Assembly (NCBI GenBank): GCA_003170115.1
Contig: PMZS01000117.1
Location: 1-10,059, forward strand
DNA length: 10,059 bases
Source: Spirochaetaceae bacterium
GTDB taxonomy: Bacteria > Spirochaetota > Spirochaetia > SZUA-6 > Fen-1364
Direction: 5' to 3'
The translations under genes and the position numbers were made by a program. Numbering within the stretch: position 1 is the first letter of the stretch; the number at the start of each line of letters is the position of its first letter. The notes beneath the pieces are model-generated. The model was not told where the DNA came from. It ran no database searches and worked only from the letters and a program-made list of their open reading frames with translations. Positions 1-6,311 of this stretch are shown piece by piece.

Positions 1-1348
1 CCCCTGCGCCCCCGCCAGGCCCAGACACTCCCGCGCCCCCGGCTGCGCCGTTGGCGCCTCCCGCTGCCCCGCTCCGGCCCGCCGCACCGCGTCGCTGGCC
101 GAGGATGAGCAGCTCTCCCTCCTGGAGGTCACCGGACCGGATCTCGATGTTCTTGCCGTCGGTCAAGCCGATCACCACCTGTCGGGGCGTCGGACGCCCG
201 TCGGACAGAACCCACACGGTGACATGGGAGCCTGGAGCGCCGGCAACCGCCTGCCCGGCCGGGGCTCCCCCTGACGTCTGCACGACGCCGGCGCCGAAGC
301 CGCCGCCTCCGAAGCCACCGGCGCCGCCCCCGCTCTGCGGCTGGAGCGGCCGATAGAGCACCGCGGCGATCGGCACCGACAAAACATTCGTCTGCTTCCC
401 CACGTCGATGGTCACCTGTGCGGTCATGCCGGGCAGAAGCCGGCCGGATGCATCGTGGACCTGCACCACCGCGTCATATGTCACGACGTTCTGTGTCACG
501 ATCGGACTGATCCGGACCTGCCGCACTGTCCCCGAAAACGTCTCGTTCGAATACGAGGTCACGGTGAAATTGGCCGCCGCCCCTTCCCGCACGCTGCCGG
601 CGTCAGCCTCATCCACGGACGTATCGACCTGCATGTCCGTGAGGTTCGTGGCGAGGCTGAAGAGCGTCGGGGTCTGCAGGGAGGCGGCTACCGTCTGGCC
701 GATGCTCACGTTGCGCGCCATGACGATCCCATCCATGGGGCTTTCGATCACGGTCTTGCTGAGGTTGTATTTCGCTTCCGCAAGCTGAGCCTGCGCCACA
801 CCCACCTGGGCCTCCGCCACGTGCACCGCCGCCTGCGACGCAAGGTAGTCCTGTTCGGCGCTCACCGCCGCGGTGTTGTCCGTGTCCATCTGGTTCTGGT
901 TGATCAGCCCCAGCTTCACGAGCGGCTCGTCCCTCTGCACCGTCAAGGCGGCCATGTCGGAGAGCGCCTTCATCTTCCCGACGTTGACATGGGCACTGTT
1001 CAGGTTCGCTTCGGCCAGCCGCAGACTCGCCTGCGCCGAATCCACCGCGGCCTGGTAGGTGGTTGGATCCAGCGTGGCCATGATCTGCCCCTTGCGCACC
1101 CGCGAGTTGAAGTCGACACCGAGGGTCCTGATGGTCCCTGACACCTCGCTTCCCACGGTGACCGTGTTCACGGGATTGACTGTCCCGGTTTCGCTCACCG
1201 TTGCCGAGATATCGGAGCGTCCCGCGACGCGCGTGATATAGTGGATTCCGTCTCGCTGGGCAAAGAGCGGCCGCAGGCCGATAAAGGCTCCGACACCGGC
1301 AACGATGACTGCGCCAACGATGATGATGATCTTCGTTCCTGTTTTCAT
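1..1348 (-). CDS. MacA-like periplasmic adaptor of an efflux pump (partial, runs off left edge)
   Basis: Membrane-fusion protein of the HlyD/MacA/AcrA superfamily, expected to link an inner-membrane pump to a TolC channel. Visible: a start ATG, an uncleaved-looking N-terminal membrane anchor (about residues 6-26, IIIIVGAVIVAGVGAFIG), a first half-lipoyl segment near 60-95, an alpha-helical hairpin about 98-198, a second half-lipoyl segment about 199-232 (VIESPMDGIVMARNVSIGQTV), then beta-barrel and membrane-proximal domains. The hairpin tip reads R-x3-L-x6-N (139-150), close to the R-L-S TolC-docking motif but with Asn for Ser. Unusual: a Gly-rich insert at about 339-371 inside the membrane-proximal domain, and a Gly/Ala-rich tail from about 421 to the window edge. 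449 codons are visible with no stop. The start lies 12 nt after the upstream channel gene, with GGGAG about 7 nt before the ATG. The anchor and fold favour a MacA (ABC) partner, but an RND partner is possible because the pump gene is outside the window. Confidence 0.9.
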   Translation of the reverse strand, partial: MKTGTKIIIIVGAVIVAGVGAFIGLRPLFAQRDGIHYITRVAGRSDISATVSETGTVNPVNTVTVGSEVSGTIRTLGVDFNSRVRKGQIMATLDPTTYQAAVDSAQASLRLAEANLNSAHVNVGKMKALSDMAALTVQRDEPLVKLGLINQNQMDTDNTAAVSAEQDYLASQAAVHVAEAQVGVAQAQLAEAKYNLSKTVIESPMDGIVMARNVSIGQTVAASLQTPTLFSLATNLTDMQVDTSVDEADAGSVREGAAANFTVTSYSNETFSGTVRQVRISPIVTQNVVTYDAVVQVHDASGRLLPGMTAQVTIDVGKQTNVLSVPIAAVLYRPLQPQSGGGAGGFGGGGFGAGVVQTSGGAPAGQAVAGAPGSHVTVWVLSDGRPTPRQVVIGLTDGKNIEIRSGDLQEGELLILGQRRGAAGRSGAAGGANGAAGGAGVSGPGGGAG

Positions 1349-1360
1349 TCCTTCACTCCC

Positions 1361-2812
1361 TCACAGACCCATGGCATTGTTCAGATTCAACACGGCAAGA
1401 AGGTAGGTGCTCTTTGCCTGCTGAAGCCCCACCTGGGCGGTGACAAGCGTCGAGAAAGCCGTCAGGACGTCCAGGGTCGTCTCCAGCCCGACCGCGCGCT
1501 TCGCCTTCTGCAGGTCGTACACCCCCTGAGCCTGCTGGACGTTCTGTCCCGACAGGTCGAGGCGGTCCCTGGCATCGCGGACGCCGAAGATCGCGTTCTG
1601 GACGGCGATCGTGATGTTCTGCTTCTGCTGGTCCTGCTGGACCTGGTACGAGCCGATCTGGTCCGCGGCCTGCCGGACCTGTGCGTTCTGCAGACCCCCG
1701 TCGAGAATCGGGGGCAGGGCGATGGAGACACCCGCTGCGAAGACTCCCGAGTTGACATTCGCGGTCCAGTCCTGCCCGATTCCCAGGGAGGCATTGACGG
1801 ACACCGCCACGGAACCCTGGCTCTTCTGCAGAGCAAGCGCGACATTGGCGGCCGCGATGTTCAGCTCCAGTGTCCGAAGCTCGGGGCGGTTCTTGTACGC
1901 CGCGGCGAGCGCGTCCTGCGGCTGGAGCGCCGGCATGTCCGGCACGGGGCTGTCCGCAACCGTGTACTCCTTTTCAATCGGCCAGCCGACCGTTGCCGAG
2001 AGAGTCTTTCGATCGACCTCGACGGTGTTCTGGGCGGTCCGCAGGTCAAGCTGCGCCTGGGTCAGCGTGACCTGTGCCTGGAGCACATCAAGCGTTGTCG
2101 CCCTCTGCGCCGCGAGCAGGCCCTGCATCTGTGCAAGAGTTTCCTGCGCCTGCGCAACGGCTGCGTCGCGCACGAGAACCGTGTTTTGATCCCCGAGCAG
2201 CGTGTAGTAGGCCTGTTTGACCTGGGAGACGACGCTTTTCAGCGTTGCATCATACGTGACCTGGGCGGCCCGGTACGCATAGTCGGCCTGCTGCACGGTG
2301 GCAGCCGAGCGGCCTCCGGGGTAGCCATCGTACACTGTCTGGCTGCCGGTGAGGCTCGCCGAGCTGACCTGGTCGCCCGGGCTCCCCTCCTGGATGCTGT
2401 GCTGGACCGTGACACCAAGACTCGTTGCCGGGCCGCTGAGTGTGAGCCCGCCCTGGACATTTTCTCCGTTCACGCCCGACCTGCTCGCGGCCGCCGTCGC
2501 CGCACTGGCGGCCGTGGTCGGTGAGGTGCCGGTGCCGGGCAGATCCCCCTGATGGAAATAGTCGCCGCTGCCTCCAAGGGAAAGGCCATTCTTCGCCTGC
2601 GTCTGCGCCAGCAGTGCCCGCGAGCTGTCCAGCGTGATCGTTGCCAGCTTGAGGCCCGGGGCCGCTGTCTGCGCCGCCGCAACCGACTGATCGAGCGTCA
2701 CGATCTCCCGCGGAGCCGCGGCCGCCTCCTCGGCGTGTGCGGCGCGCGTGCTCAAAAACAGAATCGCGAAAGCAACTGTGAAAAGGCTGGGGAACGGCAG
2801 ATGCTTTCTCAT
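1361..2812 (-). CDS. TolC-family outer-membrane efflux channel (second copy in window)
   Basis: Outer-membrane channel protein of the OEP/TolC family, 483 residues, the usual size. It has a classical signal peptide (MRKHLPFPSLFTVAFAILFL...) with a likely cleavage after AHA at residue 27 and no lipobox cysteine. Two OEP-type repeats follow, rich in Ala/Gln/Leu alpha-helix, for example QVKQAYYTLLGDQNTVLV and the DARDRLDLSGQNVQQAQGVY region near the C-terminus. Residues about 94-114 form a low-complexity Thr/Ala/Ser stretch in what should be the first beta-strand hairpin, probably an extended loop. The frame stays open upstream to 2992, but the upstream residues are not signal-like. The ATG at 2812 has GGAGG about 10 nt before it and begins the signal peptide, so I chose it. 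It ends 12 nt before the MacA-like adaptor, forming a channel-adaptor pair. It is quite different from the TolC homologue at 3044-4438, so a recent tandem duplication is unlikely. Confidence 0.9.
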   Translation of the reverse strand: MRKHLPFPSLFTVAFAILFLSTRAAHAEEAAAAPREIVTLDQSVAAAQTAAPGLKLATITLDSSRALLAQTQAKNGLSLGGSGDYFHQGDLPGTGTSPTTAASAATAAASRSGVNGENVQGGLTLSGPATSLGVTVQHSIQEGSPGDQVSSASLTGSQTVYDGYPGGRSAATVQQADYAYRAAQVTYDATLKSVVSQVKQAYYTLLGDQNTVLVRDAAVAQAQETLAQMQGLLAAQRATTLDVLQAQVTLTQAQLDLRTAQNTVEVDRKTLSATVGWPIEKEYTVADSPVPDMPALQPQDALAAAYKNRPELRTLELNIAAANVALALQKSQGSVAVSVNASLGIGQDWTANVNSGVFAAGVSIALPPILDGGLQNAQVRQAADQIGSYQVQQDQQKQNITIAVQNAIFGVRDARDRLDLSGQNVQQAQGVYDLQKAKRAVGLETTLDVLTAFSTLVTAQVGLQQAKSTYLLAVLNLNNAMGL

Positions 2813-2829
2813 CGATCGGGCGCCTCCGT

Positions 2830-2840
2830 TGAATGATTCA
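2830..2840. repeat. 11-bp perfect palindrome upstream of second tolC-like gene
   Basis: TGAATgATTCA, two perfect 5-bp arms around one base, sits just before the GGAGG ribosome-binding site of the channel gene starting at 2812. Its position would suit an operator or a translational control site. It shares the GAAT/ATTC words of the palindrome in front of marR, but the half-sites face the opposite way, so it need not bind the same regulator. An 11-bp palindrome can arise by chance. Confidence 0.35.
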
Positions 2841-2979
2841 TCCTGCCAGAAGGTAAATGAGTGAGCGTAGGCGCACCATATAAGGGCGATAAAAAAGGGA
2901 TAACATTTTGTTTCGTTGAGCGCGTGCGCAGGAACACACTCGCTGTGCCCTGCTCCGCACCCGTTCGCCGTGTCCATGA

Positions 2980-3010
2980 ACGTGACGCCCAACCCGAGTG
3001 CGCGTCACGT
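2980..3010. repeat. Inverted repeat with 9-bp perfect stem and 13-nt loop
   Basis: ACGTGACGC (2980-2988) and GCGTCACGT (3002-3010) are exact reverse complements separated by 13 nt. As RNA this would be a stable hairpin. It has no T-tract next to it on either strand, so it is not a standard intrinsic terminator. It could be an operator, since its distal arm overlaps a weak -10-like hexamer, or an mRNA-processing or stability stem between the two efflux units. Confidence 0.55.
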
Positions 3011-3032
3011 ACGCACGTTGCGAAGATTGGTC

Positions 3033-3064
3033 AAAAAGAAGCTCTAGTCCAGCGGAGCCTCTCC
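3033..3064 (-). terminator. Possible intrinsic terminator at the end of the marR-efflux operon
   Basis: On the minus strand GAGGCTC (3061-3055) can pair with GAGCTTC (3044-3038) over a 10-nt loop, with one G-U pair. TTTTT (3037-3033) follows directly. The stem can extend by about three A-U/G-U pairs into the T-tract. The TAG stop of the channel gene lies at the loop end, so the structure overlaps the gene's last codons. The stem is modest in strength, so this is plausible but not certain, and partial read-through into the next unit is possible. Confidence 0.45.
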
Positions 3065-4438
3065 GGCGGCCTGCCGGAGAGCGTATTCGCTCAGGACTTC
3101 CTTGTATATAGCGGAAAGGTTCGATACGTTCGCCGTCTCCAGCGCGGTCTGCGCGTCCAGGTACTCCAGGTTGGAGATGATGCCGATGTCGTATTGGATC
3201 TTCGCCACTTCCACCATCTGGCGCGCCTGGTCCAGCGCCCCCACGGATATATCGACCTGCTGGCGCGCGGCCTTCACGTCCTGCGCGGCCTGGAGGACCT
3301 GGGTCGTCGCGTTCAGCCGAACGGCGGAGGTGTTTTCCCTGGCGCTCTCCAGCTTCTTCCGCGACTCATCCTGCAAACGCGCCTGGAGGAAACCCTGGAA
3401 GATTGGAACGCTCACCTGCACTCCCGCGACCCAGTTGAAGACGGGCACGTTGATATCGGGAAGCGCTCCATTCTTGAATCCCATGGAAGCATGGGCCGTC
3501 ACAGTCGGCCATGGGGCAAGTGCCGCCAGCCGCAGGCTGAGGTCCGCGGCGCTTTCTGACTCGACAGCCTGGCGCACATCGGGCCTCTTTTGCAGCGCCG
3601 ACTCGACCACTGATGCGTCGTCAGCGGCCGTGGAACCGGGATCGAAGCTGCCGCTCAGCGTGATCGGGGCCGAGGGGGCGAGTCCGGTGAGCTGGCGCAG
3701 CGCGATCTTCTGCTTCTGGACCTGGTTTTCGATTTCCGAGCGCTGGCTCTGCAGGGCCGCCATACGGACCCGGGTGCCCAGATCTTCCAGCCGGGTCGCG
3801 GAACCCGTATCCTCCCGCACCTGGATCACGTGCAAGTGCTCCTGGAGGTTTGCGTACTGTTCATCCAATGCCTTGCCCTGCTCCTGAAGGAAGAGCGCCG
3901 TGTAGAACACCTGCACCGCCTGGTAGGAGACGGCGGTCGTTACCTGGTCCACGCCGATCCGCGCTGAAGCAAGCCCGCTCTGCGCAAGCTTGACCTGCAC
4001 GTCCCTCTTTCCGAACTGGGTGATAACCTGGTTGAGGCCGAGATTGAAGTCCCAGAGGTTGTCAGGAACCAGTGAGAAAGGAGCCGAGAGGAGGCCCTGG
4101 TACTGAGCGGGGACTTGCGATACGAGAAAAGGGGGAAGCACGGAGTCGATGCTGAAGCTCTGGTCTGAGAGGCGATTATAGGATGCCGTCCCGCTCACCA
4201 TGGGGTAATACGCGCTCTGCGCTTCCCCGACCCTGGCGCGCGCCGCTTCCACCGCGTCCAGCGCCTGCCGGATCAGGGGCTGGTTCGCCTTCGTGCGCGC
4301 CACCGCCTGCTCCACGGTGAGTGTCAGCGCATCCGTGCCGCTTGACTGGGCGGAAAGCGTGCCAAGAGAAACCAGCAGGATCGACGCGGCGACCGAGAAC
4401 AGCTTTGCCCTCATCGCGAGCTTCAGGCTCCCGATCAT
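3044..4438 (-). CDS. TolC-family outer-membrane efflux channel of the MFS efflux operon
   Basis: Outer-membrane exit duct of the OEP/TolC family, 464 residues, full length. The signal peptide covers about residues 1-30 (hydrophobic core LFSVAASILLVSLGTLSA) with probable cleavage before Gln31, and there is no lipobox cysteine. Two repeats of the OEP fold are visible: the first opens with LTLTVEQAVARTKANQPLIR and the second with DASVVESALQKRPDVRQAV, the typical 'RPDV/RPEL' helix start. The C-terminal helix ends YALRQAAGEAPLD. The start is well supported: GGAGGT lies 6 nt before the ATG, and the ATG overlaps the TGA of the upstream adaptor as ATGA, implying coupled translation. As the last gene of the marR-led unit, it is the obvious outer-membrane partner of the EmrB-like pump and its adaptors. 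A start at the internal Met9 is possible and would give a similar signal peptide. Confidence 0.93.
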   Translation of the reverse strand: MIGSLKLAMRAKLFSVAASILLVSLGTLSAQSSGTDALTLTVEQAVARTKANQPLIRQALDAVEAARARVGEAQSAYYPMVSGTASYNRLSDQSFSIDSVLPPFLVSQVPAQYQGLLSAPFSLVPDNLWDFNLGLNQVITQFGKRDVQVKLAQSGLASARIGVDQVTTAVSYQAVQVFYTALFLQEQGKALDEQYANLQEHLHVIQVREDTGSATRLEDLGTRVRMAALQSQRSEIENQVQKQKIALRQLTGLAPSAPITLSGSFDPGSTAADDASVVESALQKRPDVRQAVESESAADLSLRLAALAPWPTVTAHASMGFKNGALPDINVPVFNWVAGVQVSVPIFQGFLQARLQDESRKKLESARENTSAVRLNATTQVLQAAQDVKAARQQVDISVGALDQARQMVEVAKIQYDIGIISNLEYLDAQTALETANVSNLSAIYKEVLSEYALRQAAGEAPLD

Positions 4439-5580
4439 TGGGCCACCTCCATTCCGTCCACCAGCGCGCTGACGTTGGACACCGCGACCACCTCCGCGTC
4501 GGAGAGGCCCGATATCACCTGGACCTCTGAGTCGCTGCGCGGCCCGAGAGAGACCTTGCGCGCATGAACCTTGCCGTCCGACACCACGAAGACGCTGGCG
4601 TGCCCGTCCTGGTTGTCGCGCACGGCGCTCACGGGGACAACGATCCCGTCGGCGCCAGTCCAGGTGAAAGACGCCTTGGCCGTCATCCCCGCAAGAAGCT
4701 TCCCGTCGTTCTTCAGGCTCACCACGACGGGAAAGTACTGCCCGGTGGCCGCCGCGATGGGCCCGACCTGCTCGATGCGGCCGGCGTAGCTTTCCGTTGA
4801 CAACGCGTCCACGACCACGGTCACCTTGCCGCCCACGTTGATGCGCACCACGTCGTCCTGGGACACGTTGCCCTGGAGCTTCAGGATGGACACATCCGCG
4901 ATGGACAACAGGGGCGAGCTCATGGACGTGATCTCCCCCGGGTTGATGTTCCTGTTGGTCACGATCCCGCTGATGGGGCTGGTGATTGTACTGTTGGAGA
5001 TCTGCACCTTGATGAAGTTCGCCTGGGCCTCCGCCTGGGCGAGCCCCGAGCCGGTGATGGTCTGGTACTGGCGGTTGGAATTGTCGAACGCCGTCTTTGC
5101 GAGGTCCAGCTTGGTCTGCGCGTCATCGAGCTGGCTCTGCGTGACCACCTTTGTGTCCAGGAGGGTTTTCGTCCGCTCGTAGGATCGCTGGGCCATCTCC
5201 AGATTCAACCGCGCGGTCTCCATCCCGTTCTTCACCTGCACCGCCTGGTCCCCGACGCCCTGGGCCGCGGCCTCGGCGACCGCGAGCTGGGCGTTCAGCT
5301 CCCTGGTGTCGATCTGGACCAGGAGCTGTCCGGCGAAAACTTTGTCCCCGACATCCTTGGTGACCGCCGTGGCGATTCCGGCCAGCTTTGCGAAAATGTT
5401 CACCGTGTGATTGGGCACCAGGACTCCGGAGAACTCGACGTTCCTTACGATCCGGCCCGCTTTTGCGGGCGCCGTTTTCACGCTGATGCGCGGCGAGTAT
5501 TTCGGCCCGCAGGCCAGGAGCCCCATCGAAAGCGCCGCTGCCGCGGCCAGAGCCCCCCACTGAACTGTTCGAGCCTTCAC
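4435..5580 (-). CDS. Lipoprotein periplasmic adaptor, AcrA/MexA (RND-type) family
   Basis: Membrane-fusion protein, 381 residues from the GTG at 5580. Residues 10-24 give a lipoprotein signal with lipobox LLAC (Cys24) and Gly at +1, so the mature protein is probably lipid-anchored in the periplasm. Order: membrane-proximal strand and first half-lipoyl motif about 55-95 (IFAKLAGIATAVTKDVGDKV), alpha-hairpin about 96-192, second half-lipoyl about 196-230 (STITSPISGIVTNRNINPGE), beta-barrel about 233-310, membrane-proximal domain to the end. The hairpin tip R-x3-L-x6-T (136-147) matches the R-L-S TolC-docking motif except Thr for Ser. The frame stays open to an ATG at 5604 inside the preceding gene, but AAGGAG (5593-5588) lies 7 nt before the GTG and the longer form has no Shine-Dalgarno as good, so GTG is preferred. 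The family usually serves RND pumps, yet none is encoded in this unit. Here it sits between a short EmrA-like adaptor (4-nt gap) and TolC (4-nt overlap). Confidence 0.92.
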   Translation of the reverse strand: MKARTVQWGALAAAAALSMGLLACGPKYSPRISVKTAPAKAGRIVRNVEFSGVLVPNHTVNIFAKLAGIATAVTKDVGDKVFAGQLLVQIDTRELNAQLAVAEAAAQGVGDQAVQVKNGMETARLNLEMAQRSYERTKTLLDTKVVTQSQLDDAQTKLDLAKTAFDNSNRQYQTITGSGLAQAEAQANFIKVQISNSTITSPISGIVTNRNINPGEITSMSSPLLSIADVSILKLQGNVSQDDVVRINVGGKVTVVVDALSTESYAGRIEQVGPIAAATGQYFPVVVSLKNDGKLLAGMTAKASFTWTGADGIVVPVSAVRDNQDGHASVFVVSDGKVHARKVSLGPRSDSEVQVISGLSDAEVVAVSNVSALVDGMEVAQ

Positions 5581-5584
5581 TCTT

Positions 5585-6295
5585 TCACTCCTTGTCTGTT
5601 TCATTGACGGAAATCCTGATCGACGCGTTCATTCCCACCATCAGCCGTGCATTCCCCTGGTCCAGGATGCTCACCTTGATGGGGATGACCTGGACGACTT
5701 TCGTGTAGTTGCCCCCGCTGTTCTGGGCGGGAAGAAGGGAAAAGGTCGACGAGGTCGCGCGGCCTATCGTCTGCACACGACCGTGGAACGTCCTTCCGTG
5801 AATCGCATCCACCGTCACTTCCACCGGCTCACCGATTTTCACCCTCGTGATGTCCCCTTCCTTGATGTTCGCGCTGAAGTAGAGGTTGTCGGTATCCGCG
5901 ATCATGGCCAGGGACATCCCCGGGGCGGCAAGCTCCCCCACGACTCCGGTGGACAGGATCACCTGGCCGCCGATGGGCGCTTTCAGCACCGCCTTCTCCG
6001 CGACAACCCCCGCCACCGAGCCCATGGCCTGCGGGTTCAGGGCGCCGGAGGTGAGAGCCGAGCCCAGGTCCTGCCGGCCCAGCACGTCGTCTTTGGCGAT
6101 CGTGTCGCCTTCCCTGACGCGCCACTGCAGGAGCTTCCCGACGATCTCGGGGCTGACCGAAACCACGTCCGCCGCCACCCGCGCATCGTCGGTGGCGACG
6201 TAGCGGGCCCCCTGATATGCGTACCAGCCCACGATTCCGCCGATGGACACGACGGCAATCGCGATGACGAGGATGATGATCCTTTTTCGTTCCAT
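5585..6295 (-). CDS. Short EmrA/HlyD-type membrane-fusion protein lacking the coiled-coil hairpin
   Basis: HlyD/EmrA-family adaptor, expected to be the direct partner of the MFS pump encoded upstream. It has 236 residues, whereas E. coli EmrA has about 390. One N-terminal membrane anchor (about 5-27) is followed by the EmrA-like motif YVATDDARVAADVVSVSPEI, a first half-lipoyl (about 41-75), a linker of only about 24 residues (76-99), a second half-lipoyl (100-135, LKAPIGGQVILSTGVVGE) and a beta-barrel. The barrel carries the EmrA signature FSLLPAQNSGGNYTKVVQ (185-202). The long helical hairpin that normally sits between the half-lipoyl motifs is missing, with both flanks intact and in frame. 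This looks like a family form rather than a recent deletion, but the sequence alone cannot prove that. The start ATG has AAAGGA about 6 nt upstream, 16 nt after the pump gene's stop. Without a hairpin it probably cannot reach TolC itself, which may explain the second adaptor 4 nt downstream. Confidence 0.92.
   Translation of the reverse strand: MERKRIIILVIAIAVVSIGGIVGWYAYQGARYVATDDARVAADVVSVSPEIVGKLLQWRVREGDTIAKDDVLGRQDLGSALTSGALNPQAMGSVAGVVAEKAVLKAPIGGQVILSTGVVGELAAPGMSLAMIADTDNLYFSANIKEGDITRVKIGEPVEVTVDAIHGRTFHGRVQTIGRATSSTFSLLPAQNSGGNYTKVVQVIPIKVSILDQGNARLMVGMNASIRISVNETDKE
5588..5593 (-). promoter_or_regulatory. Ribosome-binding site deciding the GTG start of the lipoprotein adaptor
   Basis: AAGGAG on the minus strand, 7 nt before GTG at 5580, embedded in the last codons (Lys-Glu) of the preceding EmrA-like gene. 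It favours the GTG over the in-frame ATG at 5604. A nearly identical context, GGAGTGAA(A/G)GA, precedes the MacA-like adaptor start at 1348. Confidence 0.7.
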
Positions 6296-6311
6296 GAATG
6301 TTCCTTTCCGA

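Larger units (their letters stand above)
2813..3043. other. Intergenic region between the two efflux units
   Basis: 231 nt without a convincing gene. Read on the minus strand it holds, in order, the T-tract of a possible terminator, a 9-bp-stem inverted repeat, an AT-rich patch (about 2878-2910) unlike the GC-rich surroundings, a short palindrome and the GGAGG ribosome-binding site of the second channel gene. Promoter candidates for that gene are weak. One is TTGACC (3029-3034) with a 17-bp spacer to TACGTG (3006-3011). The other is ATGTTA (2901-2906) with an 18-bp spacer to TATATG (2877-2882). Base composition and layout suggest a separate promoter here, but neither box pair is good enough to call. 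Confidence 0.5.

Noticed and set aside
1241..2524. Long plus-strand open frame (427 codons) opposite the second tolC-like gene
   Set aside because: Its composition (Arg/His/Asp/Gly-rich) is that of a GC-rich shadow frame. The minus-strand frame has a signal peptide and clear OEP homology.
2876..2885. CCTTATATGG, a perfect CArG-box-like decamer on the minus strand
   Set aside because: SRF sites are eukaryotic. In this bacterial intergenic region it is an AT-rich patch, at most part of a weak -10 element.
2813..2992. N-terminal extension of the second TolC homologue to an ATG at 2992
   Set aside because: The 60 extra residues contain no signal-like or family sequence, and the ATG at 2812 starts a good signal peptide behind GGAGG.
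1361..4438. Recent tandem duplication of tolC
   Set aside because: The two channel proteins share only the family fold and generic motifs. Signal peptides, loops and C-termini differ throughout, so they are ancient paralogues or independently acquired.
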